Shown one piece after another: positions 1-8,703 of a stretch of DNA of 64,000 nt (its first letter is position 1; the number at the start of each line of letters is the position of its first letter). The position numbers and the translations under genes were made by a program. The notes under the pieces were generated by a model. That model did no database searches. It saw nothing but the letters and a program-made list of their open reading frames with translations, and was not told where the DNA came from. Origin of the DNA: Rhizobium sp. FY34 (GTDB taxonomy: Bacteria > Pseudomonadota > Alphaproteobacteria > Rhizobiales > Rhizobiaceae); assembly GCF_005222845.1 (NCBI RefSeq), contig NZ_STFZ01000034.1:1-64000 (forward strand), given 5' to 3'.

Positions 1-65
1 TGCGCAAACTGCTCACCATCCTCAACGCCATCATCCGGGACGAAAAACCATGGCAAAACGCTTGA
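1..65 (+). pseudogene. IS110-family transposase, C-terminal end only (cut by window edge)
   Basis: One frame entering from the left edge reads RKLLTILNAIIRDEKPWQNA and stops with TGA at 63-65. This tail (KLLxxLNAxxRD.xPW) resembles the C-termini of IS110/IS116-type transposases, which act by a DEDD/serine mechanism and leave no long inverted repeats. Only 20 codons are visible, so I cannot say whether the element is intact outside the window. No terminal repeat can be recognised after the stop; an intergenic palindromic repeat begins about 15 bases later. The family call rests on a short motif and is moderate. Confidence 0.6.
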
Positions 66-80
66 CTGCCAAGACAGTCG

Positions 81-135
81 CTCTCCCCAGCGGGGAGAGG
101 TCCGCCGAGCAAAGCGGAGGCGGGGTGAGGGGGCA
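81..135. repeat. RIME-like palindromic intergenic repeat
   Basis: The core is a perfect palindrome, CTCTCCCC-AGC-GGGGAGAG (81-99), followed by a second dyad TCCGC...GCGGA and GGTGAGGGGG. The same components (CTTCTCCCC / GGGGAGAAGGTGCCC / GATGAGGGG) recur at 19433-19528 and 24524-24638. Such mosaic repeats are known from rhizobial intergenic regions. It carries no coding capacity. Confidence 0.7.
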
Positions 136-176
136 AGAGGCACAACTGCGACGAAGCCCCCGGCCCAGCTAAACCC

Positions 177-908
177 TTACTGCCAGACGATAATCCGCGC
201 TTTGTTCGGCACGCGCTCGTAAAGATCGATAATATCCTGGTTCATCAGGCGCACGCAGCCCGACGAAACCGCCTTGCCGATGGAACTCCATTCCGGATTG
301 CCATGCAGGCGGTAGAGCGTATCCTCGCCATTGCGGAAGATATAGAGTGCGCGCGCGCCGAGCGGGTTCAACAGCCCCGGCGGCATGCCGCCATTGGCGG
401 CGGAATATTTCACCAGTTCCGGCTGGCGGGCGACCATTTCATTCGGTGGCGTCCATTTCGGCCATTGCTGGCGCCACTGGATAACCCCCTCGCCCTGCCA
501 GGCAAAGCCCTCGCGGCCAATGCCGACACCGTAGCGCATGGCGGTCTGGCCGCCCGGTTCGACGAGATAGAGGAAGCGCGACGCCGTATCGACGATGACC
601 GTGCCGGCCGGTTCGCCGGTGGAATTTTCCACGCGCTGGCGGTAGAAGCGCGACGGGATCTTCCAATAGGGAACGGCGGGGATGACATAGCCGCCATCCA
701 TCATCTCGCCATACATGGCATCCAGTTCCGGCGAACGGCCGGCGACCGGCTCGATCGCCGGGGCAAAGGACGGGCCGCCTTCGCGATAGGTGACGCTGAG
801 ATTGCCGGGACCGGGCCTTGAAGAGGCACAGCTGGCAAGCGTGGAGGCAGCGCCAAGCGCCAGAAAACTGAGGAGACGGCGACGGTTGAAAAGATCGTTG
901 GTTATCAT
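177..908 (-). CDS. L,D-transpeptidase lipoprotein (YkuD/ErfK family), copy 1
   Basis: This 243-residue protein has an N-terminal twin-arginine-like stretch (NRRRLLSF) and a lipobox LASC, with Cys27 as the expected lipidated residue. It should therefore be membrane anchored and face the periplasm. The YkuD catalytic region is complete, with His202 in LHGNPEWSSIG and the nucleophile Cys218 in SSGCVRL. Enzymes of this family form 3-3 peptidoglycan cross-links or attach proteins to peptidoglycan. ATG at 908 is the only start that keeps the signal; I see no strong ribosome-binding site. A paralogue of similar layout lies just upstream on the same strand (1093-1911). Which reaction each copy performs cannot be read from sequence. 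Confidence 0.92.
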   Translation of the reverse strand: MITNDLFNRRRLLSFLALGAASTLASCASSRPGPGNLSVTYREGGPSFAPAIEPVAGRSPELDAMYGEMMDGGYVIPAVPYWKIPSRFYRQRVENSTGEPAGTVIVDTASRFLYLVEPGGQTAMRYGVGIGREGFAWQGEGVIQWRQQWPKWTPPNEMVARQPELVKYSAANGGMPPGLLNPLGARALYIFRNGEDTLYRLHGNPEWSSIGKAVSSGCVRLMNQDIIDLYERVPNKARIIVWQ

Positions 909-1060
909 GGGGCCGGGGTGACTTCTTCGCTGGAAAAGGCGGGAGGGAGCGCCTGGAAACGGATCAGCGCCACATTTGTTCCGGGATTGTGGCTGGAAGA
1001 AGTATATGCAATCTTAATGACAGAACCAGTGGCCCTGCCGCACCTTAACGTGACCCTTGT

Positions 1061-1076
1061 GTGATGATTTCATCAC
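1061..1076. other. 16-bp perfect palindrome between the two transpeptidase genes
   Basis: GTGATGATTTCATCAC is a perfect dyad (7-bp arms, 2-bp centre). It lies 17 bp past the stop of the upstream paralogue and about 150 bp ahead of the downstream one. It has no U-tract, so a regulator site is at least as likely as a terminator; no family is assigned. Confidence 0.4.
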
Positions 1077-1092
1077 ATTCTTGGCGATCAGA

Positions 1093-1911
1093 TCAGATCA
1101 CCACGATCTGCGAGGAGGCCGGAACGCGCTCGTAGAGATCGATGACATCCTGGTTCAGCATGCGCACGCAGCCAGACGAGGTTGCCTTGCCGACCGATTG
1201 CCAATCCGGCGTACCGTGCACGCGGTAGAGCGTATCCTTGCCATCCTTGAAGATATAGAGCGCGCGCGCACCGAGCGGATTGTTGAGGCCGGGATCGGCA
1301 CCACCGGCGGCCGCGGCAAACTTGCGCAGGTTCGGCTGACGCTCCACCATTTCCTGCGGCGGCGTCCAGCGCGGCCACTTGGCCTTCCACTGAATGGTGC
1401 CACGACCGGACCAGGCAAGCCCTTCCTTGCCCAGACCAACGCCATAGCGAATGGCCTTGCCGCCCGGCTGCACGAGATAGAGGAAATGCTGGCTGGTATC
1501 GACGACGATGGTGCCGGGCGCCTCATTCGTCTGGTAATCCACTTCCTGGCGCAGGAAGCGGGCATCGATGCGCGAATAGGGAATGGCCGGCAGCGTATGC
1601 CCGTCGTCGCGGATGCTGGCGTAATAGACGCGGTGCACCGGATTGGAGATCGGCAGGCCATAGGTCTGGTGGAACTGCGTCTGGTAGAGCTGGCGCTTCT
1701 GCGGAATGGCCTGCTCTTTCTGGGTCGGCTGGGCCTGCGGCTGCGGCGGCGAGGACGGATTGTAAAAGACCGGCGCGGTTTCCTGCACGAAGACATCGGC
1801 ATTCATGCGGCTGGTATCGGTGACCAGAATGCAGCCGGACAGCGCTGTTGTGCCGGCAAGCATGGCTGCGAGCGCAAAGGAACGCGAAAGATGTCGGGCA
1901 GTGAATGGCAT
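1093..1911 (-). CDS. L,D-transpeptidase lipoprotein (YkuD/ErfK family), copy 2
   Basis: The 272-residue form starts at ATG 1911 (MPFTARHLSRSF); a longer frame reaches 1947 but adds no plausible signal. A lipobox LSGC puts the lipidated cysteine at residue 27. After a Pro/Gln-rich linker (residues ~45-65) comes a YkuD domain with His232 (HGTPDWQSVG) and nucleophile Cys248 (SSGCVRM). It is a paralogue of the 177-908 protein. The two share the blocks PxNExVxRQP and LGARALYIF and the C-terminal QDxIDLYERVP, so this looks like an old tandem duplication. Role: peptidoglycan remodelling in the periplasm, exact substrate unknown. Confidence 0.92.
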   Translation of the reverse strand: MPFTARHLSRSFALAAMLAGTTALSGCILVTDTSRMNADVFVQETAPVFYNPSSPPQPQAQPTQKEQAIPQKRQLYQTQFHQTYGLPISNPVHRVYYASIRDDGHTLPAIPYSRIDARFLRQEVDYQTNEAPGTIVVDTSQHFLYLVQPGGKAIRYGVGLGKEGLAWSGRGTIQWKAKWPRWTPPQEMVERQPNLRKFAAAAGGADPGLNNPLGARALYIFKDGKDTLYRVHGTPDWQSVGKATSSGCVRMLNQDVIDLYERVPASSQIVVI

Positions 1912-1998
1912 GGGCTCGCTTCCGGCAGATGACGTGGCGGCAACCATGCCAGTCGCGGCTGGCGCGAGGCTTTCGTAGGCGCCCTCTATCTCTGACCT

Positions 1999-2925
1999 TT
2001 ACGCCCCGTGATGGCGGAAGAAACGGATACTCTCCGAGACTGCGCCGGGCACCACGCCATTATGCGTGCCGGGCATGAGCCTGGCCTCGATCTCGACGCC
2101 GACGGAGCGCGCCCGATCGATCAGCAGCTGGTGATTGGCATCATAGGGGCGCTCCTCCGTGCCGCGCAGCAAGAGCGTCGGGCATTTGAGGCTTGTGCCG
2201 AAGCAGACCGAGGAGCGCATGATGAATTCCCGCGGATCGGATGCATCAAAGCGGATTTCCTTCTCATAGCGGCCAAAATAGCGCCAGGCATTCACACCGG
2301 CCGAAATCGGCACTGCCGCTTTGAAGGGGCGCGTCATGGCAGACAGCAGCGCCAGCGTGCCGCCATTGCTGTGGCCGGCAAGGAATAGCCGGTTCTTATC
2401 GATGCCTGGCAGGTTTTCCAGATAATGCGCCGCCGCCAGTGCATCGGATGTCTCGTCATAAAAGCCGGAATAATGACCCTCTTGGCCGTTTTCGCCGCGA
2501 AACGACGGCAGCATCACGACAAAACCGGCCTCGGCATAGGGCATGGCCAGATCCCAATGCCCGTCACCGGTGGCATTGCCACCATGTAGGAAGAGAACTG
2601 CCGGCTTCAGCGTGGTGGATGGCTCATAGTGCGAGACCCAGGCAATCAGGTTGAGGGAGCCATCCGGCCCGCCGGGATAAACGACTTTTCGCGCGCCCTT
2701 CGGCTCGCCGAGCGGCGGTGACTGTTCCGGCGACGGCCCGAGCCGGATGAGCTTGGTCGCAAAATTCTTGCGCGCCACGCCATAATCTTGCGTCTCAAGC
2801 GGCGGCACGTCGGGACTGGCAAAGCGGGGCGGGCTTTCCTGCGCATGTGCAACCGCCGGCAGGACAAGGGCGGATGCAGAGGCGGCGGCAAGACTGGAGA
2901 GAAGGCTGCGGCGGGAAATCGGCAT
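1999..2925 (-). CDS. Exported alpha/beta hydrolase (dienelactone hydrolase / prolyl-oligopeptidase-like)
   Basis: Starting at ATG 2925 gives 308 residues with a Tat/Sec-type signal (ISRRSLLSSLAAASASALVLP...AHA). The frame is open further upstream to 3057, but that extension is encoded by a palindromic repeat and is not protein-like. Alpha/beta-hydrolase landmarks are present: an oxyanion-hole segment VLFLHGGNATG, a nucleophile elbow GHSNGGT and a C-terminal catalytic histidine in MPGTHNG. The substrate is unknown; esters or peptides in the periplasm are typical. It is downstream of, but separated by a repeat doublet from, the DNA ligase gene, so a shared operon is unlikely. Confidence 0.85.
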   Translation of the reverse strand: MPISRRSLLSSLAAASASALVLPAVAHAQESPPRFASPDVPPLETQDYGVARKNFATKLIRLGPSPEQSPPLGEPKGARKVVYPGGPDGSLNLIAWVSHYEPSTTLKPAVLFLHGGNATGDGHWDLAMPYAEAGFVVMLPSFRGENGQEGHYSGFYDETSDALAAAHYLENLPGIDKNRLFLAGHSNGGTLALLSAMTRPFKAAVPISAGVNAWRYFGRYEKEIRFDASDPREFIMRSSVCFGTSLKCPTLLLRGTEERPYDANHQLLIDRARSVGVEIEARLMPGTHNGVVPGAVSESIRFFRHHGA

Positions 2926-3026
2926 AAGCACACCACGCAATATAATGAAAGATCTGATCTTAGCACCGGTCGGCGGGTCCGCAAGCCTCTGGTGCATCAC
3001 GCTTTCTCGACAGGCGTGGGCAAAGT

Positions 3027-3192
3027 CCCCCTCTGGCTGCCGCCATCTCCCCCACAAGGGGGGAGACAGACCAATCGACCCTCACGCCACAACGGACAAT
3101 GTCGCAAGGTCATCTTGTGGTAAGCGATGGCCAGGACATTCGTGATACGGGCTCTCCCCCCTTGTGGGGGAGATGGCGGCAGCCAGAGGGGG
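3027..3192. repeat. Inverted REP doublet A (two 40-bp perfect arms)
   Basis: The left arm 3027-3066 and right arm 3153-3192 are exact reverse complements over 40 bp, separated by 86 bp. Each arm contains the core CTCCCCCACAAGGGGGGAG, itself an imperfect palindrome. The unit has the layout of a bacterial REP doublet and lies between the hydrolase and ligase genes. No gene is inside. Confidence 0.9.
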
Positions 3193-3223
3193 TTCGCGGA
3201 TCAACCCAGACCCATTCATCTCC

Positions 3224-4864
3224 TCAGCCCTTCGCATCCACCATGGCAATCAGCGTCGCCAAATGGTCGGCATCGCGGGGCAGTTTGTCGGCGCGCAGGC
3301 GGGAAATGCGCGGGAAACGCATGGCAACACCGGATTTGTGGCGGCTGGAGCGGTTGATGCCTTCAAACGCCACTTCCAGCACGAAACCGAAGCCGGGTTC
3401 GGCCCGCACCGAGCGCACCGGGCCAAAACGTTCGACCGTATTGTCGCGCACGAATTTGTCCAGCACGTCAAGCTCGGCATCGGTGAAGCCGAAATAGGCC
3501 TTGCCGACCGGCACCAGCAGTTCCTTGCCCGCCTCGTCCAGCGTCCAGACGCCGAAGGTGAAATCGGAATAATAGCTGGAACGCTTGCCGTGGCCGCGCT
3601 GCGCATACATCATCACCGCATCGACATTGAAGGGTTCGCGCTTCCACTTGAACCAAGGGCCTTTGAGCCGCCCGGCCTGATAGACGCTGTCCTTCTTTTT
3701 GATCATCACGCCCTCGATGACCGGATCTGGCGGGACAAGGCGCAGGCGGTCGAGTTCGCTCCAATCGGTAAAGGGCACGAGTTCGGAAAGATCGAAACGA
3801 TCATGCGGCGCATGATCGATAAGGTCGCGCAGCCGGTCGCGCCGGGTCAGAAACCCTTCGCCGCGAACATCTTCGTCGCGCGCAAACAGCAGATCATAGG
3901 CGCGCAGGAAGGCCGGATAATCCTCCAGCATTTTCGCATTGACCGTCTTGCGGTTCAGCCGCTGTTGCAGATCGGAAAAACTGCGCGTGGCACTGTTGGA
4001 ACGCGCGGTGCCGCCGACCAGCAATTCGCCATCCACGACGCCCTCGAAAGTGATCGCGGCGATGATATCGGGAAAGGCATGCGAGATATCATCGCCGGAG
4101 CGCGAATAGAGCTTCTTCGTGCCGCCAAAGCTCGACATCTGCACCCGGATGCCATCCCACTTCCATTCGGCGGCATAATCTTGCGGCGAGAGCTTGTCGA
4201 GATCGCCCTCCTCCACCGGATTGGCAAGCATGACAGAATGGAAGATGGCGGGCGTGGCCAGCACCGGCTTTTCCGCCTTGCCTTCCAGCCAGGCAAACAG
4301 CGGCTCGTAAGGTGGCGCCAACCCGTGCCAGAGCGTTTCGATCTCGGTGACATCCCGGCGATTTTCGCCGCTGCCGCTCATATCGGCAAGCGCCTGCTTG
4401 GCAAGCCGTGCCGAGACGCCGATGCGAAGCCCGCCGGTTGCAAGCTTCAGAAAGGCAAAGCGGCTGGAATGATCCAGCTGATCGAGCAGATCACGCACGC
4501 AGGCGCGCATCTCGGTGCGCCCCAGCCTGTTCATGCGGTGGATGACATCGCTCAGGCGCGGCTGATTGTGGGCGGAGACGCGCTCGCGTGCGCCGCCATC
4601 CCAGACAAGCGAAATGGTTTCGGCCAGATCGCCGACATAATCATAGGAATACTGGAAAAGCACGGGATCGAGCCTTTCCAGCACCAGTTCCTTCAACAGC
4701 GCCGGCTTGACGCCCTTCAGATCCAGCGTGCCGGCGAGCGCTGCCAGCCCATAGCCGCGATCAGGATCGGGGCTTGAGCGGAAGTAATCGACAAGCAGGG
4801 TCAGCTTGCCAGTGCGCGAGGGGGTGAGCACGAGGCGATCGAGCAGGGTTGCGAAGGTTTTCAT
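3224..4864 (-). CDS. ATP-dependent DNA ligase (ligase-associated operon type)
   Basis: 546 residues. An N-terminal all-helical DNA-binding region (1-~205) is followed by the nucleotidyltransferase core. Motif I is EWKWDG with the adenylated Lys235, then YSRSGDD, DGELLVGG and IEGVMIKKK, and a C-terminal OB fold carrying FKWKRE. It seals nicks using ATP. This class usually sits in a four-gene cluster with an MBL-fold exonuclease, a DEXH helicase (Lhr-like) and the PdeM phosphoesterase. Here only the exonuclease (5127-6137) is present, upstream on the same strand, and a 262-bp repeat-filled gap separates them. A DNA-repair role is inferred from family and context. Confidence 0.95.
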   Translation of the reverse strand: MKTFATLLDRLVLTPSRTGKLTLLVDYFRSSPDPDRGYGLAALAGTLDLKGVKPALLKELVLERLDPVLFQYSYDYVGDLAETISLVWDGGARERVSAHNQPRLSDVIHRMNRLGRTEMRACVRDLLDQLDHSSRFAFLKLATGGLRIGVSARLAKQALADMSGSGENRRDVTEIETLWHGLAPPYEPLFAWLEGKAEKPVLATPAIFHSVMLANPVEEGDLDKLSPQDYAAEWKWDGIRVQMSSFGGTKKLYSRSGDDISHAFPDIIAAITFEGVVDGELLVGGTARSNSATRSFSDLQQRLNRKTVNAKMLEDYPAFLRAYDLLFARDEDVRGEGFLTRRDRLRDLIDHAPHDRFDLSELVPFTDWSELDRLRLVPPDPVIEGVMIKKKDSVYQAGRLKGPWFKWKREPFNVDAVMMYAQRGHGKRSSYYSDFTFGVWTLDEAGKELLVPVGKAYFGFTDAELDVLDKFVRDNTVERFGPVRSVRAEPGFGFVLEVAFEGINRSSRHKSGVAMRFPRISRLRADKLPRDADHLATLIAMVDAKG

Positions 4865-4907
4865 GCGCGCCTCGCGACATTGGTCTTGGCGGCGGCGGCA
4901 GGCGAGA

Positions 4908-5014
4908 TACCCCCCTCTGTCCTGCCGGACATCTCCCCCTCAAGGGGGGAGCTTTTGAACTTGAAATAAGACCCTCTCTGCCCTGCCGGGCATCTCCCCC
5001 ACAAGGGGGGAGAT
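4908..5014. repeat. Two tandem REP units between ligase and exonuclease genes
   Basis: Copy 1 (4908-4952) and copy 2 (4971-5014) are in direct orientation. Each reads CCCTCT-CTGCC-TGCCGG-CATCTCCCCC and then the CAAGGGGGGAG core. The same unit is found inverted at 17323-17496 and 38412-38534. Confidence 0.85.
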
Positions 5015-5064
5015 AGGACGTGGCAAGCGTCCTGCTCCTGCATCAGACGGTGCGGCCAGGTTAA

Positions 5065-5098
5065 GCCCTCCCCCTTGTGGGGAGGGTTTGGGAGGGGA
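5065..5098. repeat. Short palindromic repeat of the AGCCCTCCCC class
   Basis: AGCCCTCCCCCTTGTGGGGA followed by GGGTTTGGGAGGGG forms a GC-rich dyad. The same sequence class occurs at 26170-26215 (inverted) and 26291-26323, flanking the start of the TA insertion in the bet cluster. Confidence 0.75.
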
Positions 5099-5126
5099 CT
5101 TTCTTCATATGATGTTACCATCATCA

Positions 5127-6137
5127 TCAATCCCCCTCGTCCTCATAGCCCACCAGATGCAGGGGCTTGGCCGCAATGCCGGCCAGTTCGCACCAGCGCA
5201 CCAGCGCCTCCTCGCGGCCATGCGTCACCCAGACTTCCTGCGGCGCGATTTCGGTGATGGTTTGCAAAAGCTCCGGCCAGTCGCAATGGTCGGAAATGAC
5301 GAGCGGCAGCTCGACACCACCCTGCTTTGCGCGCTGGCGCACCATCATCCAGCCCGAGGCAAAGGAGATCAGCGGCTCGTTGAAACGGCGCGCCCAGCGA
5401 TCCTGGAACGCCGATGGCGGGCCGACAACAATGGCGCCATGAAAGGCGGATGGATTGCTCTTTTCCAGCGTTGCCGGACGTAGTTCCCCCAGGTCGATCC
5501 CCTGGCTGACATAATAGTCGCAGAGTTTGGCGAGCGCCCCATGGATATAGATCGGCTCGTCATAGCCGCAATCGCGGATCAGCCGGATGACACGCTGCGC
5601 CTTGCCCAGCGCATAGGCGCCGACCAGATGCGTGCGCTCGGGAAATTGCAAAAGCGAGGCAAGCAGTTTGTGCATCTCGGTCTTTGGATCGGGATGATGA
5701 AAGACAGGCAGGCCAAACGTGGCCTCGGTAATGAACACATCGCAGGCAACCGGCGAAAACGGCGCGCAGGTGGGATCAATGCCACGCTTGTAGTCGCCAG
5801 ACACGACGATGCGCAGGCCCTGGCTTTCGATGGCGATCTGCGCCGAACCCAGCACATGGCCGGCCGGGTGGAAGGAGACGGACACGCCGCCGACATCGAT
5901 CACGTCGCCAAACGCCGCCGCCTGACTTGCCCCAGCAAAATCGGCACCGTAGCGGATCGCCATGATATCCAGCGTCTGGCGTGTGGCGAGCACATGGCCA
6001 TGGCCTGCACGCGCATGGTCGGAATGGCCATGCGTGATCAGGGCCCGCTCCACCGGGCGCACCGGATCGACATAAAATTGGCCAATCGGGCAAAAGAGCC
6101 CGGCGGGTGTGGGATGCAGCAGCGCCTCGGGTTTCAT
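5127..6137 (-). CDS. Ligase-associated DNA exonuclease (MBL fold, beta-CASP-like)
   Basis: 336 residues. The metallo-beta-lactamase metal motif THGHSDHARAGH (residues 35-46) is intact; further metal ligands lie in AGHVLGSAQ, VVSGDYKRG and SDHCDWPEL. The family occurs beside ATP-dependent DNA ligases of the type found downstream at 3224-4864 and is annotated as 'ligase-associated exonuclease'; processing of DNA ends is the presumed role. The C-terminus has the WVTHGRE.L segment typical of these proteins. It is the first gene of the pair, and the usual helicase and PdeM partners are not in this window. Confidence 0.92.
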   Translation of the reverse strand: MKPEALLHPTPAGLFCPIGQFYVDPVRPVERALITHGHSDHARAGHGHVLATRQTLDIMAIRYGADFAGASQAAAFGDVIDVGGVSVSFHPAGHVLGSAQIAIESQGLRIVVSGDYKRGIDPTCAPFSPVACDVFITEATFGLPVFHHPDPKTEMHKLLASLLQFPERTHLVGAYALGKAQRVIRLIRDCGYDEPIYIHGALAKLCDYYVSQGIDLGELRPATLEKSNPSAFHGAIVVGPPSAFQDRWARRFNEPLISFASGWMMVRQRAKQGGVELPLVISDHCDWPELLQTITEIAPQEVWVTHGREEALVRWCELAGIAAKPLHLVGYEDEGD

Positions 6138-6200
6138 GGTGCTGAAGATAGGCGGAAATTCAGGCTTTGAAAGACCTGCATGCGAACGCGACGCTTCGTC

Positions 6201-6722
6201 TCAATCCTCACACCGATCGATAGTAGGGCTCTGGATGACAGGTGCATGCGCCTTATCCAGCCGCTCCTCGGCCTTGCGGTCAAAGGCTGCTGTCATAAGC
6301 TTGTCCCAGTCGTCCGGCGGGTTGCCGCCTTCCAGCATGTGCCTGAACACCGCATAGGCGTCGTTCCTCGAACCATAGGTTCTCAGCGTCGTTTCATCGT
6401 TGACCCAGGCGAAGATGATGATCCTGGCGCGACTGCTATAGCGGAAGAACAGACGGAAGCGCCCGGCACCGAACTTTGCCCGAAACCAATGCCGCCGATC
6501 AGCGCCCAGCGTCTTGCCCTGGATATAGGCGGGAGAGGTAGGGTCCTGCGGAACCTTGTCAAACATCAGGGACCGCAGGGCGGCCAGCAGTTTGGCATTG
6601 GCGCTGGACTGAAAATTCTCCGGATCTTTGCGCTTCAGAGCCTCAACCGATGCGGTCAGCTTATCCAGCTGGTCGAGAAGCAGCGGGTGCGCCCTGACTG
6701 TCCAGCCGTGGATCACGGTCAT
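6201..6722 (-). CDS. yhaV: YhaV-family type II toxin (ribonuclease)
   Basis: 173 residues with the family signature GADRRHWFRAKFGAGRFRLFFR and, further on, FAWVNDExTLRxYG and DAYAVFRHMLEGGNPPDDW. YhaV is a RelE-superfamily endoribonuclease neutralised by PrlF. The ATG at 6722 lies only 3 bp after the stop of the antitoxin gene (6726-7058), so the two are co-transcribed antitoxin first, as in known prlF-yhaV modules. Length is normal for the family, and no truncation or frameshift is visible. Activity is inferred from homology. Confidence 0.93.
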   Translation of the reverse strand: MTVIHGWTVRAHPLLLDQLDKLTASVEALKRKDPENFQSSANAKLLAALRSLMFDKVPQDPTSPAYIQGKTLGADRRHWFRAKFGAGRFRLFFRYSSRARIIIFAWVNDETTLRTYGSRNDAYAVFRHMLEGGNPPDDWDKLMTAAFDRKAEERLDKAHAPVIQSPTIDRCED

Positions 6723-6725
6723 GGC

Positions 6726-7058
6726 TCAGAGGGCCACATCGCCAAGGATCGGATCATCCGGATCGACGTGCATCCCCTTGGTCAGATCGGCCATGCGATC
6801 GATCAAAGCCTGCGGAAATGCCTGCACATGCTGCGGGTGCTTTTGCATATCCTCGGCCAAGAACGCCAGGAAGCCGCCAATCACCGGGTCCTCTTCAGCG
6901 TCCTCTACTTCCCGTTGCAGCGAGACATGGCGGTTTTCATCGACGTAAAAGGCAACGCGTCCGCCATAGCCCAGACCCAGCGCATCGCGCACGGATTTGG
7001 GAATGGTGACCTGGCCTTTTTCGGTGATCGTGCTGACCTTCTTCAAGACCGCGGGCAT
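6726..7058 (-). CDS. prlF: PrlF-family antitoxin (AbrB-like DNA-binding)
   Basis: 110 residues. The N-terminus is a swapped-hairpin AbrB domain (STITEKGQVTIPKSVRDALG), followed by an acidic C-terminal part expected to bind YhaV (EEDPVIGGFLAFLAEDMQKHP). It should bind both its partner toxin and its own promoter. Two dyads upstream (7079-7099 and 7097-7120) are good operator candidates. The stop is 3 bp from the yhaV start. Confidence 0.93.
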   Translation of the reverse strand: MPAVLKKVSTITEKGQVTIPKSVRDALGLGYGGRVAFYVDENRHVSLQREVEDAEEDPVIGGFLAFLAEDMQKHPQHVQAFPQALIDRMADLTKGMHVDPDDPILGDVAL

Positions 7059-7078
7059 AGGCGCATTCCTCCTCCAGT

Positions 7079-7120
7079 CTTTTCGGGTTGGACGAAAAGG
7101 TAAGGAAAATCGCTTACTTT
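7079..7120 (-). promoter_or_regulatory. Probable autoregulatory operator of prlF-yhaV
   Basis: Two overlapping dyads lie 20-60 bp upstream of prlF. One is CTTTTCG-N7-CGAAAAG (7079-7099, perfect). The other is AAGGTAAG-N8-CTTACTTT (7097-7120, one mismatch). Promoter-proximal dyads are usual sites for TA autorepression; the assignment is by position only. Confidence 0.55.
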
Positions 7121-7171
7121 GTCAAGGAGAGGTGCGGTTCCAGCAAAGTGCAACCTGCCCCGCCCTGCCCC

Positions 7172-8695
7172 TCAGCTCTTGCGGTTCCCCGCTGTGGGCA
7201 GGCGCACCGGCTTCAGCATCAAGGCAGCGATGAGACCGGCCGTGGCAAAGCCGGCAGCCGTCAGGAACATCGGTTCGAAGGCCCTGGCATAGCCATCCGC
7301 AATGGCGGCCCGCGACGCCTGCGGCAGGGCTGCCATCTGCTGCGGCGTCAGAGCGCCGACATCGGCGACGCCTGGAACGTGAACGCCATGCATGGCACCT
7401 GCAATCACCGCGCCATAGACGGAAATGGCGATGGCCGCACCGCCCATGCGTGTCAACGTCACCGCACCGGTGGCCGAGCCGATATCGGCGCGCGGCGCTG
7501 AATTCTGCACGCCGATCACCGGCCCCTGCTGGCCAAGCCCGACGGCGAAGCCCTGCATCAGCATTGCCAGGCCGACGACAACCAGCGAAGTGCCGGCATG
7601 CAGCTGGGAAAATACCAGAAGCGTCAGTACATTCAGCACGAGGCCCGTCACAACGAAGGGCTTGTAGCGCCCGGTCATCGAAATCAGCCGGCCGGATGAC
7701 AGCGAACCGACAACCATGCCGCCGGTGACGGCGATGAAGAACAGGCCCGCCACGGATGGGGAGAGCCCCGTGGTCATTTGCAGGAAGAGCGCGAAGTAAT
7801 TGACCATGCCAATCGCCACGCCGCCCGTCATCAGCGAGACGATAAGAAACAACGAAAAGGTCGAATCCTTAAACAGGCGCAAAGGGATGATCGGTTCTGG
7901 CGCGCGACGCTCGACGATCACCCAGCAGATGGCGGCAGCGGTGCCGATAGCCAGAACCAGAAAGCTCTGCCAGGACAGGAGCGAGCCGAACAGCGATATG
8001 CCATCCGTCAGCAGGACCACGGTGGTGCTGGCAAGCGCCAAAAGCACGGCGCCGAGATAATCGATCTTCGGCTGGCGGTCGGGCCGGCGATTGGGCAGGA
8101 GGAAAATCAGGCCGGCCAGCACCAGCGCGCCGATCGGCAGGTTGATGAGGAAGATCGAGCGCCAGCCGAACAGGTCGCTCATCGTGCCGCCCAACGTCGG
8201 GCCAATACTGCCAGACGCCATGATGACGAGGCTGGAATAGCTCTGGTAGCGGGCGCGTTCACGCGGTTCGAACAGATCGGCATTGACGGCAAAAATCGAC
8301 ACCATGATGCCACCGCCACCCAGCCCCTGGAAGACGCGCGCGGCAATCAGCGTGTCCATCGACCAGGCAAAGCCGCAGAGCACCGAGCCGAGAATGAAGA
8401 TGCTGACGGCCGAGATCATCACATATTTGCGGCCGAACAGATCGCCCAGCTTGCCATAGATGGGCATGACAGCGCTGGTGGCCAGAAGATAGGCGGAGCC
8501 GACCCAGCCGAAGCGCTCAAAGGCGCCGAACTCGCCGACAATGGTCGGCAGCGCCGTCGAGACGATCTGGTTGTCGAGCGTTGCCATGAACATGGCCGTC
8601 ATCAGGAACAGGAAAAGCACCAGCCGCAGACGGTGATTGGCCACAAGAGGTGGCGGCAGAGCGGCCGTCGGCGGAGACTGGGGAGCCATATCCAT
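7172..8695 (-). CDS. MFS multidrug exporter, DHA2 family (EmrB/QacA-like, 14 TM)
   Basis: 507 residues with about 14 hydrophobic segments. Motif A-like GKLGDLFGRKYV follows TM2, and the motif C region SGSIGPTLGGTMSDLFGWR in TM5 marks proton-coupled drug antiporters. It begins MDMAPQ at 8695 with GAGG about 11 bp upstream; that site is partly held in a small hairpin (8704-8717). A MarR regulator is divergently transcribed 116 bp away, the usual layout for a ligand-induced efflux pump. The substrate is unknown. Confidence 0.92.
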   Translation of the reverse strand: MDMAPQSPPTAALPPPLVANHRLRLVLFLFLMTAMFMATLDNQIVSTALPTIVGEFGAFERFGWVGSAYLLATSAVMPIYGKLGDLFGRKYVMISAVSIFILGSVLCGFAWSMDTLIAARVFQGLGGGGIMVSIFAVNADLFEPRERARYQSYSSLVIMASGSIGPTLGGTMSDLFGWRSIFLINLPIGALVLAGLIFLLPNRRPDRQPKIDYLGAVLLALASTTVVLLTDGISLFGSLLSWQSFLVLAIGTAAAICWVIVERRAPEPIIPLRLFKDSTFSLFLIVSLMTGGVAIGMVNYFALFLQMTTGLSPSVAGLFFIAVTGGMVVGSLSSGRLISMTGRYKPFVVTGLVLNVLTLLVFSQLHAGTSLVVVGLAMLMQGFAVGLGQQGPVIGVQNSAPRADIGSATGAVTLTRMGGAAIAISVYGAVIAGAMHGVHVPGVADVGALTPQQMAALPQASRAAIADGYARAFEPMFLTAAGFATAGLIAALMLKPVRLPTAGNRKS

Positions 8696-8703
8696 GGGAG
8701 TAC

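Noticed and set aside
3164..4777. Plus-strand frame of 537 codons opposite the DNA ligase gene
   Set aside because: It is the GC-driven antisense shadow of a gene with clear ligase motifs; its composition is His/Ala/Arg-rich and shows no motif or ribosome-binding site.
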